Part shown: in pieces, positions 46,061 through 64,000 of the stretch
How positions within the stretch are numbered: position 1 is the stretch's first letter
Layout: each line of letters starts with the position of its first letter
DNA from: Echeneis naucrates
Taxonomy: Eukaryota > Chordata > Actinopteri > Carangiformes > Echeneidae
Assembly: GCF_900963305.1 (NCBI RefSeq)
Contig: NC_042533.1
Coordinates: 663,263 to 727,262, forward strand
Length of the DNA stretch: 64,000 nucleotides
Direction of reading: 5' to 3'
Notes under the pieces: model-generated
Told to the model about the DNA's origin: nothing
Database searches by the model: none
The model's input: only the letters and a program-made list of their open reading frames with translations
Translations under genes and position numbers: made by a program

Positions 46061-46160
46061 NNNNNNNNNNNNNNNNNNNNNNNNNNNNNNNNNNNNNNNN
46101 NNNNNNNNNNNNNNNNNNNNNNNNNNNNNNNNNNNNNNNNNNNNNNNNNNNNNNNNNNNN
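46061..46160. other. assembly gap of 100 N
   Basis: Exactly 100 N. This is the conventional length for a scaffold join of unknown size, so the real distance and even the orientation of the join are not measured by the sequence. Confidence 0.98.
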
Positions 46161-46858
46161 GGCCCCATGTGGGTCACCCTGTGGACGGGACTCCTGACCT
46201 GGAGCACCATCTACTGGACAGACACTCACATTCAAGAGTTATTTATGATGCTGTCAGATTCCCTGTTCTGTTCTGTTCTGCCTCCTGCTGGAGAGGAAGT
46301 TCCTGACATCCCCGAAGGAAGAGGGAAAGAGAAATTTAATTTAATTTTAAAACTGAAAATATGGCACATAATTACCATTAAAAACAATCATTAGGACTTG
46401 AAATGCTGTCAAAAGGGATCAGATTCAGTCTTTAAAGGCATCCGTATGTAAAATGTCTGTCCTGACGCACCTTCATCTTCGGCACAAACATTCATGTGCA
46501 TTTAAAAAGTATTAATGAGATTGTGGTGGTCAGGGGTCAAAGGTCAAGGCCACTGTGACTGCAGAGGACACAGAAATTCTGACAAAGCATATTTCATATA
46601 ATTCTAAATAAACAAGGCGGAGCGATGCGACCGTGAGGATTCATGTCATTATTATGTTCAGCTGCTGTTCTGTTTTGTGCGATGAAGATGACATCGGTTT
46701 ATGTTGTTGTTGTTTCCTGCAGCGATGATTCAAGTAAATATTCCGTTAAAATCCCATTTACAGACAGATGGATGAGTCACATGACAAATCAAAAGTATTG
46801 AATAAATCTGTGTGTTCACTTCCAGTAAGATGGCTGCCTAGTTTATGGCTTCATCGCC

Positions 46859-46890
<32 letters not shown>

Positions 46891-47970
46891 TGTTAATACT
46901 TGGGTCAGGTGTGCGAATGTCTTTCCTGTTCAAAGCTCAAAGTCCAGCTGACAGACAGACGATCCACAGACACCGCAAACAAGAAGAAGATTTATCCAAA
47001 AGGACACATTTCTTTATTGTTTCCAGCTGAAGAGACGGAAAACAAAGAAGATTATCAGACATATTTTTGGGGGACGTGCTGGGACAGAAAATCTGAGTCC
47101 AACTCAGCTCACAGATGGATTACACCTGAGAGGAGCTGCTGGCGCTGATCTCATAAATCACTGCTGAACTGCTGACTGGCGGCCATCTTGGAGAGTCACA
47201 CAGGTCAGTTTGAACAAATGAGTTTGTCATCAGATGTGCTTTATTTTAGATATTTCTGAAGGAAAGCAGCAAAACATCATTAAGAAAATCGTTAATGGAG
47301 GCGTTCCATTTAGCTGCTTCAGTTTCTGGTCCTGATGTTCACGCTGCCTCAAAGCCAAAACTTCCTGAGACATCCGAACACACCAGAGCACCAGAGTTTT
47401 ATTTTGAAGAGATGAATGGATGAACAGTGCTCACTCAACTCAGAAGATACTGACATTAACACATGTCCCAGAATGCAATTTGTGTATTTTGATTCTATGA
47501 AAACTTCCTGATTTCATGTAACATTTAAAGATTTCAGCTTGGTTAAAGGTGAACTAAGTCATTCTGGAGCCGCAGCTAAACAAACCTTACAACAGGAACT
47601 AACCCTAACCCTTTACACACCCAACAACACACAAGCAGAATACGTTTTATTTTCCTCCTGCTGGGAGGAAGAGTCTCTTCTGGCTAACTGGAATGGAAAT
47701 TCTCCGTTTTCATCATTATTACTGAATAAAACACTTTCCAAACATGAAATGGTCCAAATAAACAGGATATCTTTGTGCGTCAGACGTTAAACCGTCTGTT
47801 GTGGTTCAACCTTGATCTTTGTATCAGACTGCGTCATAAACTGCCTGCAAACTCTTCAATAGTAATTCGTGTTAATTCATTAATGGCTGACAATATTTGA
47901 TTTGAATTGTCCTCACTCCAGCAGGACCCCCCCGGTCCCTCCCCAGCCTCAGTGCCGCCCTGTGGGCAGC
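46161..47970. other. duplicate of the myrfl upstream region
   Basis: Copy of 17955-19769, including the CA run (about 46859-46886). Single-base losses against the first copy include gcggatgatt to gcgatgatt and gagcgtttgtc to gagtttgtc. No gene seen. Confidence 0.8.
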
Positions 47971-54820
<6,850 letters not shown>

Positions 54821-56251
54821 GAAAGAAATGACTAAAGATACCAACACGTTTCATTTATATTTAATATCTTCAGTGTTCTCATAAAGCAGACCATTCTGAA
54901 GATGCAGACTCATTTTTATGATCATATAAATCCCTTAATAATTTTAAAATATGGTCAGCAGAAGTTCAGATCAGATGTCAAAGTATTTCCTTCCGTTCTC
55001 ATATAGACCAGATTAGAGCAAAGATTAGGTCAAGTTCACTCCATCAACATCCGTCCATCAGAAAAGTGACAATAATTATTGATTTTAGTCAACATTAAGA
55101 TTAATTCCTCTAATTAATCTTGATTATTAGTTAGTTAACTAGTTACTATGCTGTCTGTAGACTTTTCTTCTCCTTTTAGCTCATACTTGCATAAATGTTA
55201 AAACACGAGATTAATCTCTGAACTCTAAGAAAACTTTGAAAACTACATCAGATTTCCTAATAAAAGTAAAAATTTGTTCCCATATTGTGGTGTTTGAATG
55301 CACATTTTTGACCTAAACGCCGCTACGTAAAGAATGAAGAAATTTAAATAACAGACTCTGTAATTCAGGATTATCTTTTCTGAACTGACAGAAAAAGTTC
55401 TGCTGTAAACTCCAGCAGTAATTATCTGACTGTGTGTGTGTTAAAGTTACTTGTTAAAAACTAATATTTTCATAGTTTGGGTCATTTCTGAGTGTGAAAC
55501 TGTTCAAATTAATGTTTTCTATGTCTGAATCCTGACTGCTCTGCTTTATCTGAAATTAAAGCTAATAAACAGTGAGGTAGTTCAATAAAAATGTTTTTAA
55601 AAGTCCCTCCTTTCTTTGTGTACCTTTTGTCTTAACAGTAATCTTTTTTTGTACTCATCCTAAGATTGTGTACTGTTTCCATAAGTAAGACATTAAATAT
55701 AAAAGGTCAGTTTTCCCTGTTAGCTGTTGAAGATGCGTTGTGTTTATTTAAAATGAATGTGCAGTTCTTCAGCTGACACAGAAACACTGATGACTAATTC
55801 AGGCGGAGGAGGTGCAGCAGAAACACACAACTAATCAGGTGTGGGAGACAAAGAGCTGAGACGAAGCTGCAGGACGTCCTCAGAACAGGCGGCAGATGGA
55901 CGTTCAGGCCGACGTGAGTATCTCCAACAAAACGACTTTTCTCTTCTGTTTTCATGACTTTCATTAAAAACTGAACTGAATTGTGTGTAAAAAAAAAAAA
56001 CGAAAACGAACTGTAAATGAAATTCACCCCCTTAAAGAAGCAGATGAGACTGATCCATCAGTGTGAAAGGAGCTTCAGGGTGTTTATATATTTGTGTTCA
56101 ATAAGAAAATACACAACTCAGTGAACAGCAAACTGAAATCAGGTGGAACATTCCCCACCGATACAGGTAACTAATATCTACTCAGTTGTCAGAGTGTGTG
56201 TGGTGTGTGTGTATGTGGTGTGTGTTGTGTGTGTGTGGTGTCGTCTGTCAG
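54821..56251. other. duplicate of the myrfl 3' flank
   Basis: Copy of 26632-28063 with the same AATAAA pair (shifted) and the same ATG candidate for the coiled-coil gene at 55896. No further gene seen. Confidence 0.7.
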
Positions 56252-57562
56252 CCAGGAACACTGATGGACTGATATCGCCTGTCACCACGGTAACTGTCGT
56301 CGAGGGAAACTGTCTTTCTCCTCCACTTCCCAGCTTCTGTTTGTCCTCTGAGGACAGGTAATTAACTGATACCTGACTCTGTGTGTGTCTGTGTGTGTCT
56401 GTGTGTGTCTGTGTGTGTGCAGGGCAGGATGGGAGCTCGACATCTCTCCAAGATTAAAGAGGAGTCAGTCAGCCGAGAGCCCAGGTAACAGAGCAGCTGA
56501 TTGGTTAACCATTCAATTTAATCAGAATGTCAACAGAACTGAAAGGAAGTCAGACTGTGTTGAAGTCTATGGGAAAATGTCCCTCCTCCTCCCTGATGAG
56601 TTTATGGTCTCAGTCTGAAATACAACATGATGTTCATTTTTTTAAATGATGCTCCATTCAGAGGGAAAGGGGCGGGGCTAAAACTCAAACTAGTCATCAC
56701 CAGCTCAGTCTGGATGGATCCATCAGATAACAGAGAGTCTGTCCAGCGAAGTGCGACCTTGGCGGCGGGATACATTACTGTGAACAGACACCAACCAGAC
56801 TGCAAACAAATCTGAATGGAAATTAGTTTACATGGAAAATCAGCGTGTCTGTGTGTGTGTGTGTGTGTCCACGTGACCTCATGGAGACAAGAATAAAGAC
56901 CTTTTGGGGTGAGGACCTGGTTCAGAGTTAGAGTTGCTGCTCGACATCACAACATGATGAGGTGACACACAAACTCTCTCTCTTTTTCTGTCAGCACATG
57001 TTTCCTTCCTTCGATCGTCCAGCAGCAGGCAGGCGGAGCAGGTGAAGCAGGTGTAGACCAGGTGGACAGACAGGAAGTGATGTGTCCCTCTGAGCCGGCG
57101 TCTCTGGCTCTGTACGAGCAGCAGAGGACGGTGGAGGACAACAAGAGTCTGCTGGACGAGGTGTCCACCTGTGGACCTTTGACAGGACCAGAACTGATAA
57201 ATAATCAGCTGCTATTTTAAAGACGTCAATAATCCCGTGATCTGTCAAACAAAGTCAAATTGATTAAAACATAGAAATCAAAACATAAAAGGCTAAATTA
57301 TATTTCTATTCCACTCTCCTTGATCTACAGTGCATGAAAAGTGTACCTTTTGAATGAAATAAATAGAAATATTTCCGTCGCCTCGTTGGAGCAGAACTTA
57401 AAGGTCTTCCTTGTTCTCCAGCTGGGTCGTATTGAGGCGGAGCTTCAGGAGAGTCAACGTCTGGACGCTGAGCAGCGGCAGGAAGCTGAATTCATCCGTC
57501 AGCAGGAGAACAAGCTGCTGTGGAAAAACCTCATTCACCTGAGTCTGAGCCAGCGCATCACC

Positions 57563-57594
<32 letters not shown>

Positions 57595-57989
57595 TTTGAT
57601 CTTATCATAGTTGTGTTAACACTCACTGAATGAATTATTATTATTTACTATTATATACTATTATTATTATTATTAAGGCCCTGACCAGGGGGCCCCTAAG
57701 GACCAATCATTAAGGACATGCAACAAACAAAAACATCTGCTTCACTTTTCCTGATGAGTTTCTGGTCTCAGTCTTCAACACAACATGATGTTAACCCAGC
57801 TCCATGTAGAGGGGAGGGGTTAGGGGGCGGGGCCAGTGGAGCCGTACCACACCTACACTGTGTTTTTGTGGTCTTCTCCACAGACCTTGGGTCAGCAGCT
57901 ACTTCAGGAAGTTCCCCATGCACATCTACTGTCTGCCTGTCCAGGCTGCCGATCACTGCCGCAGACGAGGGCTGAAGAAAAGGAGATGA
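56252..57989 (+). CDS. second copy of the unrecognised coiled-coil gene
   Basis: Exons 56252-56357, 56423-56484, 57033-57160, 57422-57564 and 57884-57989 match the first copy at 28064-29800 with the same phases and stop. An extra T in an intron near 56641 is the only difference I noticed. The same uncertainty about the 5' end applies. Confidence 0.55.
56559..56680 (+). repeat. duplicate of dispersed repeat member 1
   Basis: Copy of the element at 28371-28490 carried inside the duplicated block; it is not an independent insertion. Confidence 0.6.
57746..57833 (+). repeat. duplicate of dispersed repeat member 2
   Basis: Copy of the element at 29557-29644 carried inside the duplicated block. 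Confidence 0.55.
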
Positions 57990-58645
57990 ATTATTCCCTG
58001 CTCTGCTTCCTAAGGGGACGTTTCTGCAGCACTTTTTGTGCCCTTGTGTGTCTGAGAAATAAAAATCTGAACCACTTTAAAGCTGCTGACGCTACAGAAA
58101 CAGAGAATTTGGCTTTTATAGAATTAACTGGAGCCAACAGGCCTCAGACTGAACTCTGGATTGGAGTTATAGAAGAATAACAAAATCTGTCCAGCTGAGA
58201 AGACTGATGTGTCATTGTGGACATGTTGGAATCTTTTAGATAAATTTGGATGCAACTGTTGATTTATGGAATATTCATACATCCAATATTACTATTACCA
58301 TTAAAAATAATAACACCAGAGCAGCCGAGATGTCTCTTTGTACACAGTATATTAATTCTGTGTAAAATAATGCTACCCTTTATTCTTAAATCTCAAACTA
58401 GTCTAATATATCAGGCACATAAATGTTAAAGTTTCCATTTATTCTGGAATTAAAGAAATGTGTTTTCCATGTTGTTTTTTAGACCCCTTTTTTCAATCAT
58501 CACACAAAATCTGTGCTTTTCATCAAAAAGGAAGTTTTCCGTGATCACCCTTTAATGCAGCATTGCGTCCGTGCGTAACTACGTCATCACACGTCCGGCC
58601 CCTCCTTCTGTGCGTGCACGGCTCCAGCCCAGAATCTCACACATC

Positions 58646-61600
58646 ATGGTGAGCTTTAGCTTCTAATTCCTCTTTTCTGCGGCGACACAAACGGGTTTAA
58701 ACCAACTCGTCTGCTCCTTGAAGTGCTGTAGCTCCATCGGGCCGCACTAAAGAGTCTGTTCGGCCCGTTTTTAGCTCCTCTGCGGCTCTCAGCTAGCGAA
58801 GCTTACCGGCGAGGAAGCACATGGGCGTTATGAATGCGCTAGATGCTAAGCTAACGGCTAAAACACGTAACTCACAGAGACGATGATGGCTGCTGCTGCA
58901 GCTGAGAAAATAAGATCTCTGATGTTAAATCTTCAGCTCCAGTTTCTGTCGTCCGGACTCAGTTTGCTGTGATTCTTCTTATCACGTCTGTTAGCATGTT
59001 AGCTTAGCCTTTAGCTTGTCATCTGGGCTTTGTGGCTGTCAGATCAGACTTTTTATTCAACACCAGCCGAAAAAACACAAATTACATTTATTTAACGGTT
59101 CACACAAACTCTTCTTTATCATCTAGTTTTATTTTAGTGGCCACATCTTGTTTTAAAACGCTCTCTTTTTTTTTTTAAAAATAGTTTGGTTGGAAGCTTC
59201 TAGCGGTTTCCAGGCTGAAAGGATGCTGCTTTCAATGCTGCTCGGAATAAAGATTTTCGTCCACGCCTTAGCTGTACACAGTAGTCTGCACAATAATGAT
59301 CAAGTTAACTTAAATGTCATTACAATGATTAAATCTTCAATCAAAAATTATTTAGTCATTACTTGTTGAACATTTTATGTTGCTGACAAATCATTTTTGT
59401 ATACAAAGAGCTTATTGTTGGGTATAAAAGGAGCTGTCTCTGTCTGTAGGCGTCCTTATCAATGGCCCCGGTCAGTATCTTCAAACATGGAGCTGATGAA
59501 GAGAAAGCAGAGACTGCACGACTGGTATGTTTGTTGATTTGTGCTTTAGGTTTTTATTTTGCCGTTCACTCTTTGATTTAATAAGTGAACTAATTGCGTC
59601 CTTTAATCCAGACTGTGTGTTTCCTCTGCAGTCATCTTTCGTGGGCGCCATCGCCATCGGAGATCTGGTGAAGAGCACTCTAGGTCCAAAGGGGATGGTG
59701 GGTAATTGCAAAACCAGCAAGTGTTGATCTCGTTTGATGGGTTCCAATTCAGACGATTGAGCAGCAAACATTTCTTCCACTCTTGTTCTTCAGGATAAGA
59801 TCTTAATGAGCGGAGCAAAAGGCGCCACTGTGACAGTGACCAACGATGGAGCGACCATCCTGAAAGCCATCGGTGTCGACAACCCAGCTGCCAAAGTTCT
59901 GGTTGGTGAGTGGAGATACTGAACGGTCGGGAGTCACATTAATCAAACAAACGATTATTATCCTGATTGATTTCATGTTTTGTCTCTAATATTTATGTTA
60001 AGAGTGAAATCATCCTGTAAAAAATGAACAGTAAAGCTCTTTTTAATGCTGTGAAATGTTTATCATAAATCAGTTTTTAAAGGAGGAATCTGGGGAATCA
60101 TGAGTTTTTGTTTGCAGACATGTCAAAGGTTCAGGATGATGAAGTTGGAGACGGGACAACGTCTGTCACGGTGCTGGCTGCTGAGCTGCTGAGGGTAAAA
60201 ATACCCATAATTCAGTCTGTTTTAGGAAGTTTATGGACTTTGAAGAGTCGTTGACAAAACATTTCTGTCGCAGGAAGCGGAGCTCCTGATCGCCAAGAAG
60301 ATCCACCCACAGACCATCATCTCCGGATGGAGGAAGGCGACTCAGACTGCGAGAGATGCTCTGAGGGAGGCGGCCGTCGACCACAGGTCAGCTGGTCTTT
60401 AGAGGATCAGCCAATCAGGCTAAACTGTATTTTTCTGACCTCAGAATGAAGAGAAAAGTTTCAACAGATGATGTGATCTTTTTATGTTTTCTCTCTCCCC
60501 ACCTCATCATCTTCTTTCATCTCCATAGCAACGACGCCACTCGTTTCCAGGAAGACCTGCTGAACATCGCCCGGACCACCTTGTCCTCCAAGCTGCTGAC
60601 GCACCACAAAGATCACTTTGCCCAGCTTGCCGTCAACGCTGTCATGAGGCTGAAGGGCTCCGGGAACCTGGATGCCATCCACATCATTAAGAAGCTTGGC
60701 GGCAGCCTCACTGACTCCTACCTGGACGAAGGTGAGCTCACCTGACGTGTCCCAGGCTGAAGGAGTCCCCTCTGATTGGCTGCTGTAACCAACCACTTTG
60801 TGTGTCCAGGTTTCCTGTTGGACAAAAAGATCGGAGTGAACCAACCGAAGAGGCTGGAAAACGCCAACATCCTGATCGCCAACACCGGCATGGACACCGA
60901 CAAGATCAAGGTACGACACACAGATCTGATCTGGTTTCTCCTGCAGCTGCTTCACAGTAAAAAACAGAATCTGTTGAGACTTTTATTGTGAAATATCACC
61001 TGGTTGTGATTGTATACTATTATTGTGAAAGGCCTCCACAGGAAGTGTGTGAAATGTGTGATGTGAGCAGAATTTGATCTGACCTGAGCGGCACTTTTTA
61101 AGGAGCTGTGTGTTTCCCTCTCGGTGCAGATTTACAGATTTCTGATCTTTGTGACTGTGTTTTCACTCTTGCTGTTCGTGTCTGTGTGTGTGATTGCGTG
61201 TCTGCCCATCAGGTCTTTGGTTCCAGGGTCCGTGTTGACTCGATGGCGAAGGTTGCCGACATTGAGCTGGCGGAAAAAGAGAAGATGAAGGAGAAGGTCG
61301 ATCGTATCCTGAAGCACGGGATCAACTGCTTCATCAACAGGTAAAAAAACACACTGGAGTCCGACACACTACCACTACACATCGACAACACACAGGTGGA
61401 TCAAGATCTGCAACAACCAGTCGACCGACGTCAACAACAGATGTGTTTGTGTTTATTTCTCTGCAGACAGCTGATCTATAACTACCCAGAGCAGCTGTTT
61501 GCTCAGGCTGGCGTCATGGCCATCGAGCACGCCGACTTCGCCGGCGTGGAGCGCCTCGCTCTGGTCACGGGTACGTACACACTCAGTGTTATTTCATTTG

Positions 61601-62678
61601 AACTGCTTTAGTGTCATACAGCCATTAATAAAGTGTGTGTGTAGGCGGAGAGATCACCTCCACCTTCGACCATCCTGAGCTGGTGAAGCTCGGCCGCTGC
61701 AAACTGATTGAGGAGGTGATGATCGGAGAAGACACACTCATCCATTTCTCTGGAGTCGCCATGGGTACGACACGCACACACATGCTGTCTAAACCTGATC
61801 TGATATGTCTGTCTGTCACTGAGGCTTTGACTCCTCCCCCTCCTCAGGTGAGGCGTGCACCATCGTCCTGCGAGGAGCGACGCAGCAGATTCTGGACGAG
61901 GCGGAGCGTTCACTGCACGACGCTCTGTGTGTGTTATCTCAGACTGTGAAGGAGCCGCGCACTGTCTACGGAGGAGGTACGCACACACAGACACACACAG
62001 TATTTAGCAGGTCTGACGTGTTACTGATTCCCCCAATATTTGCCCCTCCTCGCCCTGACAGGCTGCTCTGAGATGCTGATGGCCAAGGTGGTGACTGATC
62101 TGGCCAATCGGACACCAGGAAAGGAGGCTGTTGCCATGGAGTCTTTCGCCAAGGCCCTGAGGATGGTACGAACCTGCTGAGCTCCGCTCATTTTTAAAGT
62201 TTTTTTTTTTTAATCAGTTTAAATGAACTCCGTTGTCCGTTTCCTCCTCCAGCTGCCGACCATCATCGCAGACAACGCCGGCTACGACAGCGCCGACCTG
62301 GTGGCTCAGCTGAGAGCCGCTCACCAAGAGAACAAGACCACGTTTGGCCTGAGTGAGTTTCGTCACACATGGACTGCGGGTTTCCGTCGAACACTGAAGC
62401 TGACGGGTTTGTGTTCCCTTGCAGACATGTCTGAAGGCACAGTGGGCAACATGGCGGAGCTGGGCATCACAGAGTCCTTCCAGGTGAAGCGTCAGGTGCT
62501 GCTCAGCGCCTCCGAGGCCGCCGAGATGATCCTGAGAGTCGACAACATCATCAAAGCTGCTCCCAGGTCAGACCCCACCTCCCACTGGACCACCGTGTCG
62601 TTTCCTGTTTGTTTCTGTGTTCTGATTGTCGCTGTGTGTTTGTGCAGGCAGAGGGTTCCTGACCATCACCCCTGTTAG
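58646..62678 (+). CDS. cct2: T-complex protein 1 subunit beta, second copy, intact (535 aa)
   Basis: Same sixteen-exon structure as 30457-34491. Exon 8 (60810-60910, 101 bases) lacks the extra G of the first copy and reads [13 protein letters not shown], as expected for the family. The whole frame therefore closes at 535 residues with the TAG at 62676-62678. GDGTTS and the C-terminus [10 protein letters not shown] are present. This is the better sequence of the gene. The promoter region, with the CRE-like TACGTCA, is repeated at about 58580. Confidence 0.95.
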
Positions 62679-63596
62679 AGGAAGAGGAGGATGAGGAAGA
62701 ACGGGGAAGGGGATCAGTTTTGTTATTTATCACCTCTGTGTAGATCAAATTAAAGAAAACGCTCCGCTGGTTTTTTTCTCTGTTGTGGAAGCACTGTACA
62801 GGCTAGGCGGCTAACGCTGGCTAACCATCAGACAGCAGGGAAAATGGCTGACGGCTCAGTTTGTGATGCTAACGTTAGCCGCAGGTGTTGGAGGCTGGTT
62901 ATTATAACGTACATTTGGACATTGTTTTTGTTTACTGAAATAAATGAACCAATCCTCATCAGTAGCTTTGTGAGTCGTCCTCTGTTGTGTCGACCGGCGT
63001 TCACGCTATTTTGTCCAACATCTGTCAGTTCACAGGTGAGAGTGACCGAGACCTCACAGTGTCAACAAACTGAAGTTACACAACCAGACTGAGGTCGGTC
63101 ATCACAAAGCTCCGGTTGTTGACCCTGGTTGTTAAGCTGAGCGGTTGCCATGGTAACTGTAGCTCTGTGACCCCAAGTAGTTTTATCACTAAAAATCAAA
63201 AAGCTTCGGACTATAACTGGATTTTAGTCCAAGTTGTATTTAAAACCTTCCCAGTGGTTTTATATCTCGGCTGAGCGATAAAGCAGGTTGGTCAGCCAAT
63301 CTGCTCCTCGCTTCTGAATCGTGTTGCTGTTGGTCTTTAAAATCTTAAACATTTAAGTACAAGTAAAACTAAACACGCTTCACATTGAAAGACAAAATAT
63401 AAAGCCTTTAAAATATGTGGAGGAGTAAATGTTGTTTATAATTTAAAATGACACACACTGATGGGACGGGATCTGGGATTTTTGGGGTGGATTTCCTCAG
63501 ACTGACTCAGATCCAATCAGAGTAGCAGTCGTCCTGATAACCTCCAACATCAGCCGGACCTCAGAGTCACTGACGGACTGACGGCGGCAGGCAGAC
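62679..63596. other. duplicate of the cct2-protease intergenic region
   Basis: Copy of 34492-35410, with the ATTAAA signal repeated. No gene seen. Confidence 0.6.
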
Positions 63597-64000
63597 ATGC
63601 TGAGGCTGCTGCTGGCCGTTCTGGGGTTCTGGACCTGGACGAGCTCTGCGCTGGTCCGGTAGGAAACATTCACCTTCATTTTAGCCCTTTTTAAGTGATT
63701 TATCCTCATAGTTTGAGCTTTTGAAGTTTTTTTTTTTATTTGTTTTTTAAATAAAATTCTGAATCTACAAAATAGAACTTTGTTTTAGTAAATCTGTGTG
63801 AGTTGTAATTCTGATGGATGAAACAAACACAGCAGGTCAGACAGTAGATTTAAATCCCACATACTGGACCCCCCCAGGGTCCCTCTGAGGAGGGTGCGTT
63901 CCATTCGTTCCCAGCTGCGAGCCGAGGGTCTCCTGGAGGAGTTCATGAAGCACCACCGCCCCGACGCCTTTAACCGCCGCTATGCTCAGTGTTTCCCGCC
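63597..64000 (+). CDS. second copy of the aspartic protease, first two exons only (cut by window end)
   Basis: Exon 1 is 63597-63658 (62 bases); exon 2 starts at about 63878 and runs off the window. Exon 1 here reads as a proper signal peptide (MLRLLLAVLGFWTWTSSALVR in two parts: hydrophobic core LLLAVLGFW, then SSALVR). The first copy lacks one T and is out of frame. The propeptide start VPLRRVRSIRSQ follows in exon 2. Identification rests on the full first copy at 35411-37582. Confidence 0.8.

Overview
This window is nuclear DNA from a teleost fish, probably a percomorph. The evidence is short introns with GT-AG borders, dense CA/GT microsatellites, and coding exons that read as fish versions of known vertebrate genes. 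Gene content and order resemble the human 12q15-q21 neighbourhood (LGR5, MYRFL, CCT2, BEST3). An aspartic protease of the cathepsin E / nothepsin type sits between cct2 and best3. I see no bacterial, viral or CRISPR-like content.

Layout: 1-12268 holds the 3' part of lgr5 (+), an R-spondin-receptor type LRR-GPCR, from an internal LRR exon to the stop. 12269-19769 is its 3' UTR and intergenic DNA. 19770-26631 is a complete 22-exon myrfl (+), encoding a membrane-bound, self-cleaving transcription factor. About 28064-29800 is a small unrecognised coiled-coil gene (+). 30457-34491 is cct2 (+), the chaperonin TRiC beta subunit. 35411-37582 is a secreted or lysosomal aspartic protease (+). 38788-45500 is best3 (-), a bestrophin anion channel. 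The genes are independent; nothing suggests that they act in one pathway.

46061-46160 is a run of exactly 100 N. Directly after it, 46161-64000 repeats 17955-35813 almost base for base: the myrfl upstream region, myrfl, the coiled-coil gene, cct2 and the start of the protease. Differences are almost all single-base insertions or deletions, and they are polarised. The copy after the gap is error-rich near the gap (myrfl exons broken up to about 51.6 kb) and clean further away. The copy before the gap is clean at first and gains frame-breaking indels from about 32.6 kb towards the gap (cct2 exon 8, protease, best3). This is the signature of two overlapping, unmerged contig ends with unpolished termini. 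I read the second block as a probable false duplication, not a real tandem duplication. Together the two copies give intact versions of myrfl (first copy) and cct2 (second copy).

I did not find a convincing previously undescribed system. The most useful observations are the false duplication, two short introns inside the lgr5 seven-helix region, an intron splitting a canonical bestrophin exon, the unknown coiled-coil gene, two minisatellites and a dispersed repeat family.
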